Shown here: piece by piece, positions 7,618 to 14,393 of the stretch
How positions within the stretch are numbered: position 1 is the stretch's first letter
How the letters are laid out: every line of letters starts with the position of its first letter
From: an uncultured Kiritimatiellota bacterium
GTDB taxonomy: Bacteria > Verrucomicrobiota > Kiritimatiellia > RFP12 > UBA1067
Assembly: GCA_934643865.1 (NCBI GenBank)
Contig: CAKUCX010000050.1
Coordinates: 1-24,459, forward strand
DNA: 24,459 nucleotides
Reading direction: 5' to 3'
Notes under the pieces: model-generated
What the model saw: the letters and a program-made list of their open reading frames with translations, nothing else
Told to the model about the DNA's origin: nothing
Databases searched by the model: none
Program-made: the position numbers and the translations under genes

Positions 7618-8429
7618 GTCGGGTCCCCTCCGGTTGCGGCCTGCGCGCCCGCCCCGGCGGCGAGGGCGCGCGCGACGTCGAGCGCCTGGCGCGTCTCGCG
7701 CACGTCGTGGACGCGCAGGACGCTCGCGCCCGCGAGCGCGCACCAGATGGCCGCGCCGAGGCAGCCGCCGAGGTTCTTGCCCGTCGCCTTCTCGCCCGTG
7801 AGCCGCTTGACGAGGCGCTTGCGCGAGACGCCCACGCAGACGGGCGCGCACGCCGCGAGGCGGTGCAGCGCGCCGAGGAGCGCGAGGTCCTCCTCGCGCG
7901 TCGTGCCGAAGCCGATCTCGGGGTCGATGACGAGCTGGGCCGCGTCGAGGGGGGCGTCAAGGCCGGCGGCGGCGGCGAGAAGGGCCGCGTGGTCCGCCTC
8001 GCTGCGGCAGGGCACGACGAGGCCGCAGCCCGTCTTGGCGGCGAGGGCGAGCATCTGGGGGACGGGCTCGGGGTAGACGCAGTTGACGACCGCCGCGCCG
8101 AGGTCGAGCGCGCGCACGGCCGTCTCGGGGTGGTAGGTGTCCACCGAGAGCGGCGTCGCGGGCAGCTCGCGCGCGAGGATGCGCAGGACGGGTTCGAGGC
8201 GGTTCCACTCGACCTGCCAGCCGAGGGGGCGCGCGCCGGGGCGCGTCGACTCGCCGCCGAGGTCGACGATGTCCGCGCCCTCGGCCACGCAGTTGCGCGC
8301 GCGCGCGACGGCCTCGCCGGGCCTGTAGTAGAGGCCGCCGTCCGAGAACGAGTCGGGCGTGACGTTGACGATGCCCATCACGAGCGTGCGGGCGAGATCG
8401 AGCTCATGCGTGCGGCACTTCCAGACCAT
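7614..8429 (-). CDS. folP: dihydropteroate synthase
   Basis: 271 residues. It condenses dihydropterin pyrophosphate with p-aminobenzoate in cytoplasmic folate synthesis. Both substrate loops are intact: VMGIVNVTPDSFSDGG (residues ~17-32) and DLGGESTRPGA (~56-66). The pterin-site residues can be followed through LSVDTYH, VVNCV, VIDPEIGFGT, GVSRKRLV and LRVHDVRET. Two conserved spots differ: the usual N-D-V/I-S/T-G after the fifth strand reads NCVYPEP, and the usual M-H-x-x-G reads VVPCRSEAD. The start MVWKCR is the expected family start, preceded by AGGAGAAAGG at 9-15 bases. It overlaps the 3' end of ftsH by 26 bases and cdaA by ATGA, so expression follows ftsH. Confidence 0.93.
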   Translation of the reverse strand: MVWKCRTHELDLARTLVMGIVNVTPDSFSDGGLYYRPGEAVARARNCVAEGADIVDLGGESTRPGARPLGWQVEWNRLEPVLRILARELPATPLSVDTYHPETAVRALDLGAAVVNCVYPEPVPQMLALAAKTGCGLVVPCRSEADHAALLAAAAGLDAPLDAAQLVIDPEIGFGTTREEDLALLGALHRLAACAPVCVGVSRKRLVKRLTGEKATGKNLGGCLGAAIWCALAGASVLRVHDVRETRQALDVARALAAGAGAQAATGGDPT

Positions 8430-10380
8430 CGGCGCGGCCTTTCTCCTGGGCGGGTTCCTGGGCGGGGGCGGGCGCCGCGGCCGGCGCGTCCTCGGGATGT
8501 TCGCGGCGGATGCCGACGAGCGCCTCGATGTCGCGCCCGTCCAGCGTCTCCTTTTCGAGAAGGGCCGCCGCGAGGCGTTCGAGCCGCTCGCGGTTCGCCG
8601 TCAGAAGTTCCGTCGCCTTCGCATAGGCCGTGTCGACGAGGCGCTTGACCTCCTCGTCGATCGCCTCGGCCGTCTTCTGCGAGTAGGGCGGCGGGGCCTC
8701 CTCCATCGCAAGCGCGTTGGGCTCGACGAACGTCTGGAAGCCGAAGCGCGGGCTCATCCCGTAGCGGCAGACCATCGCGCGGGCGATCTGCGTCGAGTAG
8801 GCGATGTCGCTCATGGCGCCCGTCGAGATGTCCTGCGTGTGCATCTCCTCGGCGATGCGCCCGCCGGCGAGGACGGCGAGCTCGTCGAGGAAGTAGCCCT
8901 TCGTGCGGTTGAGCACGTCCTTCTCCGGGAGCGTCATCGTCACGCCGAGCGCGCGCCCGCGCGGGATGATCGTCACCTTGTGGAGGGGGTCGGCGTGCGG
9001 CAGCAGCAGCTGGAGGAGCGCGTGGCCCGACTCGTGCCAGGCCGTCGTCTCGTACTCCTTGCGCGTGAAGCCCGCGCTGCGGCGCTCGCTGCCCCAGAAG
9101 ACCTTGTCGCGGGCCTCTTCGAGGACGGCCTGGGGGATCGCCTCCAGGTTGCGGCGCGCGGCGAGGAGCGCGGCCTCGTTGATGATGTTCGCGAGGTCGG
9201 CGCCGGAGTGGCCGGAGGTGCCGCGCGCGAGGCGCGTGAGGTCCGCGTCGGGGCCGAGCTTCACCTTCGCGGCGTGGATCTTGAGGATGTCCTCGCGGCC
9301 CTTGAGGGTCGGCAGCTCCACGTGGACCTGGCGGTCGAAGCGGCCGGGGCGCAGGAGGGCGGGGTCGAGGATGTCGGGGCGGTTCGTGGCGGCGATCACG
9401 ATCACGCCGTCGTTCGAGCCGAAGCCGTCCATCTCCACGAGCATCGCGTTGAGCGTCTGGTCGCCGCTGCGCTGCGCGGGCATGCCGCCGGCGTTGCGCT
9501 TCTGGCCGACGGAGTCGATCTCGTCGATGAAGATGATGCAGGGCGCGCTCTTCTTGCCCTGCTCGAAGAGGTCGCGCACGCGGCTCGCACCCACGCCCAC
9601 GAACATCTCCTCGAAGTCGGAGCCGCTGATCGAGTAGAAGGGCACCTTCGCCTCGCCGGCGATGGCCTTGGCGAGGAGGGTCTTGCCCGTGCCGGGCGGT
9701 CCCACGAGGAGGATGCCGCGCGGGATGCGCGCGCCGAGCTTCGTGAACTTCTTCGGGTCCTTGAGGAACTCGACGATCTCCGCGACGTCCTCCTTGGCCT
9801 CGTCGACGCCGGCGACGTCCTTGAACGTCACCTTGCCGGCGCCCTTGTTCTCGTCGAGGAGGCGCGCGCGCGACTTGCCGAAGGAGAAGAGGCCGCCCGC
9901 GCCGCCGCCCATCATCTTGCGGTAGATGAGGAACCACATGAGCGCGGCGAAGACGCCGAAGACGAGGAGCTGCTGGAGGAAGGGGCCGAAGAGGGGCTCC
10001 TCCTCCTTCACGGGGCAGCGCACGTTCTTCGCGGCGAGGAAGTCCATGAGCGACTCGTTCTCGCCGGGGACGAGCGTGACGCGGAAGGCCGTGCGGGGCG
10101 CGTCGAGGAGCGTGCCGCGCAGGTAGGTGCGCGCGCCGTCCACCACGCGCACGCGCTCCACGCGCTCGATCTCGCTGCGCTCGACGCGCTGGCGGAACTC
10201 CGTCAGGGAGAGTTCGAGGGGCCGGGGCTGGTTGAAGGAGAAATAGCGCGAGGCGAAGAGGGCGGCGAGGACGGCGGCCAGCACGATCCAGCCGCCCCGC
10301 GCGCCCTGCGGACCGGCGGCCCGGGGAATCGGCCGCGTCCGCCGCGCGGCCCGCGCCTGCTCTTTCGGTTCTTCAGACAT
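8404..10380 (-). CDS. ftsH: ATP-dependent zinc metalloprotease FtsH
   Basis: 658 residues, the normal FtsH size. A basic N-terminus is followed by a membrane helix (~residues 30-45), a periplasmic segment, a second helix (~125-145) and a GGG-rich hinge. The AAA domain has GPPGTGKT near 225, IIFIDEIDS, and the second region of homology ending RPGRFDRQV. The zinc protease has HESGH near 449 (most homologues have HEAGH) and the third ligand Asp near 525 in STGAMSD. The last ~40 residues are an Ala/Pro/Glu-rich tail. It extracts and degrades membrane and unstable cytosolic proteins as a hexamer. The ATG at 10380 lies only 7 bases after TATACT with no ribosome binding site, which predicts a leaderless mRNA. 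First gene of the ftsH-folP-cdaA-ybbR-ftsK run. Confidence 0.97.
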   Translation of the reverse strand: MSEEPKEQARAARRTRPIPRAAGPQGARGGWIVLAAVLAALFASRYFSFNQPRPLELSLTEFRQRVERSEIERVERVRVVDGARTYLRGTLLDAPRTAFRVTLVPGENESLMDFLAAKNVRCPVKEEEPLFGPFLQQLLVFGVFAALMWFLIYRKMMGGGAGGLFSFGKSRARLLDENKGAGKVTFKDVAGVDEAKEDVAEIVEFLKDPKKFTKLGARIPRGILLVGPPGTGKTLLAKAIAGEAKVPFYSISGSDFEEMFVGVGASRVRDLFEQGKKSAPCIIFIDEIDSVGQKRNAGGMPAQRSGDQTLNAMLVEMDGFGSNDGVIVIAATNRPDILDPALLRPGRFDRQVHVELPTLKGREDILKIHAAKVKLGPDADLTRLARGTSGHSGADLANIINEAALLAARRNLEAIPQAVLEEARDKVFWGSERRSAGFTRKEYETTAWHESGHALLQLLLPHADPLHKVTIIPRGRALGVTMTLPEKDVLNRTKGYFLDELAVLAGGRIAEEMHTQDISTGAMSDIAYSTQIARAMVCRYGMSPRFGFQTFVEPNALAMEEAPPPYSQKTAEAIDEEVKRLVDTAYAKATELLTANRERLERLAAALLEKETLDGRDIEALVGIRREHPEDAPAAAPAPAQEPAQEKGRADGLEVPHA

Positions 10381-10387
10381 AGGTGCA

Positions 10388-10398
10388 AGTATAGCACA
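10388..10398 (-). promoter_or_regulatory. extended -10 promoter of ftsH, predicted leaderless start
   Basis: The minus strand reads TGTGCTATACT, then seven bases (TGCACCT), then the ftsH ATG at 10380. Transcription normally begins about 5-8 bases after the -10 box, so the RNA should start at or next to the A of ATG. There is no Shine-Dalgarno sequence and no clear -35 box. Confidence 0.72.
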
Positions 10399-10471
10399 AA
10401 TGGACGTGCCGTGGGGATGTGCGCGGGCGCGCGGGCGAGGCCCAGGCATCCGCGCGCCGCGTCGGCGCGGA

Positions 10472-10482
10472 TGTGGTATACT
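10472..10482 (+). promoter_or_regulatory. extended -10 promoter of the beta-helix gene, predicted leaderless start
   Basis: TGTGGTATACT is followed by six bases (AGGCGC) and the ATG at 10489. The expected transcription start falls on the start codon. The divergent ftsH promoter lies about 80 bases away in the same 108-base intergenic region. Confidence 0.72.
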
Positions 10483-10488
10483 AGGCGC

Positions 10489-12021
10489 ATGAATACGCAC
10501 ATCCTCGTCCTTGCCGGCACGGCTGCGCTCGCGGCCGCCACGAACGGCTTTGCGTCCGCCCCGGCGTCCTGCGCCGAAGAGGCGCTGAAGGCCCTGCGCG
10601 CGCGGGCCGCCGCGCGCATCGCGGAGATCCGCGCGACGCCGAACCGCGCCGTTCCCGACGGCGCGCCGACGTACTACCTCTCCGAACGGACGGGCCGCGA
10701 CGACGCCGACGGGCGTACGCCCGCGACCGCGTGGCGGACGGCGGCGCGCCTCGCGCGGGAGAAGCTCGCCCCCGGCTCCTACGTGCTCTTCGCGCGCGGC
10801 GGTGTCTACCGCGGCACGGTGAAGGTGGCCCCCGGCGTCACCTACACGGCCTGGGGCACGGGCCCCAAGCCCTGCATCTACGGCTCGCCCGAGGACGGCG
10901 CCGATCCCGCGAAGTGGACGCGCACCGAGAACCCGAACGTGTGGGCCTACGACATCGGCCGGCGCGACGTCGGGACGCTCGTCTTCGACGGCGGCGCGCA
11001 GCACGCGACGAAGATCGTGATCCGCACGGACAAGAAGACGGGCGCGCGCTTCAACAAGTTCACGGGGCGTCCCTTCAACTCCTACCGCGACCTCGACGGG
11101 GACCTCCACTTCTGGCACGACTACTACGAGAAGGGCACGGGGAAGGTCTACCTCTACAGCGCGCAGAACCCCGGCGAACGCTTCCGCTCGATCGAGTTCA
11201 ACGTGAAGTGCCACGGCTTCGCGGTCGGCGGCGCGGACGGCGTGACGATCGACAACGTCACCGTCAAGTACGTGGGCGTCCACGGCATCGGCGCGGGCAC
11301 GTGCCGCGACCTCACCGTCTCGAACTGCGAGTTCGGCTGGATCGGCGGCTCGATCCAGGCGGAGGGGATCTTCGGGCGCGACTATCCCACGCGCCTCGGC
11401 AACGCCGTGGAGATCTACGGCGGCTGCGAGAACTACACGGTGACGAACTGCTACGCCTGGCAGGTCTACGACGCGGGCGTCACGCAGCAGTTCAACATCC
11501 CGGAGAAGGCCGGCGCGAAGCGCTACGACCAGAAGAACGTCCGCTACGCACACAACGTCTTCGAGAAGTGCAACTACTCCGTCGAGTACTTCCTCACGGT
11601 GCGGGCGAAGGGAAACGCGAGCCGCATGGAGAACTTCGTCGTGGAGGACAACCTCATGTTCGACGCGGGCCTCGGCTTCTGCGAGCAGCGCCCCGACCGC
11701 AACGAGGGCGCGCACATCAAGTCCTGGGGCGTCGGCTCGAACAACCGCGCGAAGAACTACGTCATCCGGCGCAACGCCTTCTGCTGTGCGGGCGACATGC
11801 TCGTGCAGATCGGGAGCGGCCTCAAGAACGCGGACGGCTCCTCCTCGATGCCGACGCTGACGGACAACGTCTTCATCGGCCGCGCGGGCCAGTCGTTCGG
11901 CCTCATTTCGGAGACGTCCAACGCGCGCGCGGCCTACGGCGCCGAGACGCAGGCGTTCGTCGACCGCTTCGGCACGGGCAACCGCTGCCTCATTCTGCCC
12001 GCCGCCGCTCAAACGCCTTGA
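10489..12021 (+). CDS. secreted right-handed parallel beta-helix protein (pectate-lyase-like fold)
   Basis: 510 residues. The start MNTHILVLAGTAALAAATNGFASA is a typical signal peptide. Residues ~62-80 (YYLSERTGRDDADGRTPATAW) are the usual opening of secreted beta-helix proteins related to DUF1565/pectate-lyase folds. From ~240 on, short repeated beta turns follow (GVTIDNVTVKYVGVHGIG, LTVSNCEFGWIGG, YTVTNCYAWQVYDAG, FVVEDNLMFDAG, YVIRRNAFCCAG), each about 22-25 residues, with N and C ladder positions as in right-handed beta-helices. Polysaccharide lyase or glycosidase activity is plausible, but no catalytic set can be assigned. The only good start is the ATG 6 bases after the promoter. The 3' end overlaps queC tail to tail by 32 bases. 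Probably a single-gene unit. Confidence 0.78.
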   Translation: MNTHILVLAGTAALAAATNGFASAPASCAEEALKALRARAAARIAEIRATPNRAVPDGAPTYYLSERTGRDDADGRTPATAWRTAARLAREKLAPGSYVLFARGGVYRGTVKVAPGVTYTAWGTGPKPCIYGSPEDGADPAKWTRTENPNVWAYDIGRRDVGTLVFDGGAQHATKIVIRTDKKTGARFNKFTGRPFNSYRDLDGDLHFWHDYYEKGTGKVYLYSAQNPGERFRSIEFNVKCHGFAVGGADGVTIDNVTVKYVGVHGIGAGTCRDLTVSNCEFGWIGGSIQAEGIFGRDYPTRLGNAVEIYGGCENYTVTNCYAWQVYDAGVTQQFNIPEKAGAKRYDQKNVRYAHNVFEKCNYSVEYFLTVRAKGNASRMENFVVEDNLMFDAGLGFCEQRPDRNEGAHIKSWGVGSNNRAKNYVIRRNAFCCAGDMLVQIGSGLKNADGSSSMPTLTDNVFIGRAGQSFGLISETSNARAAYGAETQAFVDRFGTGNRCLILPAAAQTP

Positions 12022-12664
12022 GCCCGCGGTTGCGGAGGAGGCACGAGGGGCAGGTGCCGCAGCCTGCCCCGGGCACGCCGTTGTAGCAGGTGACGGTCTC
12101 GTTCTTGATGACGTCGAGGATGCCGAGCTGCGCGGCGAGCGCCCATTCGTCCGCCTTCGACATGTCCATGAACGGCGTGACGATCTTGAAGGGCCATTCC
12201 ATCGCAAGGCGCATCATGCGCTCCTGGGCGCGGATGAAGGCGCGGCGGCAGTCGGGGTAGCCGGAGAAGTCGGCCTGCGAGACGCCGGTGTAGAGCACCT
12301 TCGCGCCGAGGGACTTCGCCCACACGCCGGCGGCGAGCAGGAAGAGCGCGTTGCGGCCCTCGACGACGGTCGTGGGACAGGTGGCGCCCGTGCGGCGCTC
12401 GATCTTCGCGGCGGGGTCCATCAGGGCGTTTGTCGTGAGGTGTCGGTAGAAGTCCATCGAGACGACCTTGTGCGTGGCGACGCCGAAGCGCTTTGCGAGG
12501 CGGCGGGCGAAGCGCGTTTCGATCTGGTGGCGCTGGCCGTACTTGAACGTGATGGCGGCGACGCGGGCCGCGCCGTACTTCTTCACGGCGAGCGCGAGGC
12601 AGGTCGCGCTGTCCTGGCCGCCGCTTAAGACGACGACGGCCGCGATGTTCGTCTCTTTCTCCAT
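11990..12664 (-). CDS. queC: 7-cyano-7-deazaguanine synthase QueC
   Basis: 224 residues. It converts 7-carboxy-7-deazaguanine to preQ0 with ATP and ammonia in queuosine tRNA modification. The PP-loop SGGQDS is at residues 14-19. TFKYGQRHQIE, VVEGRNALFLLAAG and the YTGVSQADFSGYPDCR segment are family motifs, and four zinc cysteines stand near the end (C193, C202, C205, C208 in GCGTCPSCLLR). No other que genes are in the window. The ATG at 12664 lies 10 bases after the TATACT box with no ribosome binding site. It runs convergent to the beta-helix gene and divergent from the ABC gene. Confidence 0.96.
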   Translation of the reverse strand: MEKETNIAAVVVLSGGQDSATCLALAVKKYGAARVAAITFKYGQRHQIETRFARRLAKRFGVATHKVVSMDFYRHLTTNALMDPAAKIERRTGATCPTTVVEGRNALFLLAAGVWAKSLGAKVLYTGVSQADFSGYPDCRRAFIRAQERMMRLAMEWPFKIVTPFMDMSKADEWALAAQLGILDVIKNETVTCYNGVPGAGCGTCPSCLLRNRGLKAFERRRAE

Positions 12665-12674
12665 GGCGGACGAA

Positions 12675-12685
12675 AGTATAGCACA
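12675..12685 (-). promoter_or_regulatory. extended -10 promoter of queC, near-leaderless
   Basis: The minus strand reads TGTGCTATACT. Ten bases (TTCGTCCGCC, no ribosome binding site) separate it from the ATG at 12664, so a leader of 0 to about 5 bases is expected. I see no preQ1 riboswitch, and the leader is too short to hold one. Confidence 0.68.
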
Positions 12686-12783
12686 AGCGGCCGCGCCGGC
12701 CGCGTCCCTCCGGCATTCCCTTTAACATTCCTTTAACAGGCCAATGGTACAATGCGCGCGCATTTCGCCCCCTGCGGAAGGAA

Positions 12784-12794
12784 TGTGGTATACT
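12784..12794 (+). promoter_or_regulatory. extended -10 promoter of the ABC/GldG/DUF4340 unit
   Basis: TGTGGTATACT starts a leader of about 70-79 bases before the ATG at 12874, with an AGAGG-type ribosome binding site at its end. The box sits exactly between the arms of a perfect inverted repeat: CGGAAGG (12775-12781) and CCTTCCG (12799-12805). A second, weaker -10-like box (TGGTACAAT, 12745-12753) lies upstream after two copies of CCTTTAACA/TCCTTTAACA. Confidence 0.65.
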
Positions 12795-12873
12795 GTCGCC
12801 TTCCGTTTCCCGCCCCGCGCGGGGACGCAGGGCCGATGCATTTGGAACAACCGTAAAAAGAGGCAAAGAAGAC

Positions 12874-13596
12874 ATGCTCAAGGTCGAGAACCTGAAGAAG
12901 CGCTTCGGCGACTTCGAGGCGGTGAAGGGGATCTCCTTCAACGTCGCGAAGGGCGAGGTGCTTGGCTTCCTGGGGCCGAACGGCGCCGGCAAGTCGACGA
13001 CGATGCGAATGATCACGGGGTTCATCCCGCCGACGTCCGGGACCGCGGTGATCTGCGGGCACGACATCCTCAAGGACCCGATCGGCGCGAAGAGCGCGCT
13101 CGGCTACCTGCCCGAGGCGGCGCCGAGCTACCGCGCGATGACGGTGGAGGACTTCCTGACCTTCATCGCGAAGGCGCGCGGCTTCTCCGGCGCGGCCGTG
13201 AAGGCGCGCGTGGCGGCGGTGATCGAGAAGGCCCGCCTCAACGGCGTTGCGCGGCAGACGATCGACACGCTCTCGAAGGGCTACCGTCAGCGCACCTGCT
13301 TCGCGCAGGCGATCCTGCACGATCCGCAGGTGCTCGTCATGGACGAGCCGACGGACGGCCTCGACCCGAACCAGAAGTTCGTCGTGCGCGAGATGATCAA
13401 GGAGATGGCCAAGGAGAAGGCGATCATCATCTCCACGCACATCCTCGAAGAGGTCGACGCCGTCTGCTCGCGCGCGATCATCATCGCCCGGGGCGAGGTC
13501 AAGGCCGACGGCACGCCGGAGAAGCTGCGTGCGCTGGACCCGAGCGGGAAGCTCGACGTCGTCTTCCGCAACCTCACGATGAAGGAGGAGAAGTAA
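12874..13596 (+). CDS. ABC transporter ATPase, GldA/CcmA type
   Basis: 240 residues, a single ABC domain. Walker A is GPNGAGKST (~35-43), the Q-loop region is GYLPEAAPSYR, the signature is LSKGYRQR (a variant seen in this subfamily), Walker B is VLVMDEPTDGLD and the H-loop is ISTHILEE. It pairs with the permease whose ATG starts two bases after its stop, and with the GldG-like protein downstream. This is the GldA-F-G type arrangement, common also in bacteria that do not glide. The transported substrate is unknown. The ribosome binding site is AGAGG in the run AAAAAGAGGCAAAGAAGAC. Confidence 0.9.
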   Translation: MLKVENLKKRFGDFEAVKGISFNVAKGEVLGFLGPNGAGKSTTMRMITGFIPPTSGTAVICGHDILKDPIGAKSALGYLPEAAPSYRAMTVEDFLTFIAKARGFSGAAVKARVAAVIEKARLNGVARQTIDTLSKGYRQRTCFAQAILHDPQVLVMDEPTDGLDPNQKFVVREMIKEMAKEKAIIISTHILEEVDAVCSRAIIIARGEVKADGTPEKLRALDPSGKLDVVFRNLTMKEEK

Positions 13597-13597
13597 G

Positions 13598-14371
13598 ATG
13601 AGCTGCTGCAGCAACAAGTCCGGGCACTGCCCGCTGCGCTCGGTGCGCACCGTCTTCGGGCGCGAGTTCAAGTCCTACTTCGACTCCCCCGTCGCCTACG
13701 TCTTCCTCGTCGCGTTCCTCGTGCTCGCCGGCTTCCTCACGTTCGGCGTCGCGATGTTCTACGAGCGCCGCCAGGCCGACCTCACGCCGTTCTTCTTCTG
13801 GCATCCGTGGATGTACCTCCTCCTCGTGCCGGCCGCCACGATGGGCTCGTGGGCGGAGGAGCGGCGCAACGGCACGATCGAGCTGCTGCTCACGCTGCCG
13901 ATCACGCTCGGCGAGGCGCTGGTGGGCAAGTTCCTCGCGGCCTGGGCCTTCATCGGCATCGGCCTCGCGCTCACGTTCCCCGTCGTCTGCACGGCCGCGT
14001 GGCTCGGCAGCCCCGACTTCGGCGCGATCTTCTGCGGCTACCTCGGCAGCTTCCTGCTCGCCGGCGCCGCGACGGCGATCGGCGTCTTCGCGAGCTCGCT
14101 CTCGCGCAGCCAGGTGATCAGCTTCGTGATCGCGCTCGCGACCACGTTCACGCTCCTCATCATCGGCTTCGACCCCGTCGTCAACGCGGTCGCGAACTGG
14201 GGCGTGCCGTCCGGCATCGTCAACGCCGTCGCCTCCTGCTCGCTCCTGAGCCACTTCGACGCGATGCGCCGCGGCATGATCGACTTCGCCGACATCGGCT
14301 ACTACGCGGGCGTGATGGTGTTCATGCTCGCCGCCGCCCAGGTCGTCACCGACAGCCGCAAGGCGCGCTGA
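13598..14371 (+). CDS. ABC-2 type permease, GldF-like
   Basis: 257 residues with six hydrophobic helices, beginning at SPVAYVFLVAFLVLAGFLTF near residue 28. The loop MGSWAEERRNGTIELLLTLPIT is the characteristic ABC-2/GldF coupling segment. It partners with the ATPase immediately upstream; the ribosome binding site GGAGGAG is inside the ATPase 3' end. The first 12 residues are odd: MSCCSNKSGHCP contains three cysteines before the cytoplasmic GREFKSYF helix, which is not usual for this family. Confidence 0.9.
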   Translation: MSCCSNKSGHCPLRSVRTVFGREFKSYFDSPVAYVFLVAFLVLAGFLTFGVAMFYERRQADLTPFFFWHPWMYLLLVPAATMGSWAEERRNGTIELLLTLPITLGEALVGKFLAAWAFIGIGLALTFPVVCTAAWLGSPDFGAIFCGYLGSFLLAGAATAIGVFASSLSRSQVISFVIALATTFTLLIIGFDPVVNAVANWGVPSGIVNAVASCSLLSHFDAMRRGMIDFADIGYYAGVMVFMLAAAQVVTDSRKAR

Positions 14372-14393
14372 TCCAGCTAGGAAGGGATTTTCA

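Noticed and set aside
7618..7851. N-terminal extension of CdaA into folP
   Set aside because: The extension is Arg-rich folP antiframe sequence; the ATG at 7617 has GGAGGGG upstream and gives the normal CdaA length.
8404..12207. FtsH frame continuing upstream to 12207
   Set aside because: The part before 10380 is the antisense of the beta-helix gene; FtsH similarity and the promoter both place the start at 10380.
12665..12783. preQ1 riboswitch upstream of queC or a small RNA in the 209-base divergent region
   Set aside because: The queC leader is at most a few bases, and I see no conserved riboswitch core; only the two promoters, GC palindromes and a short CCTTTAACA direct repeat are present.
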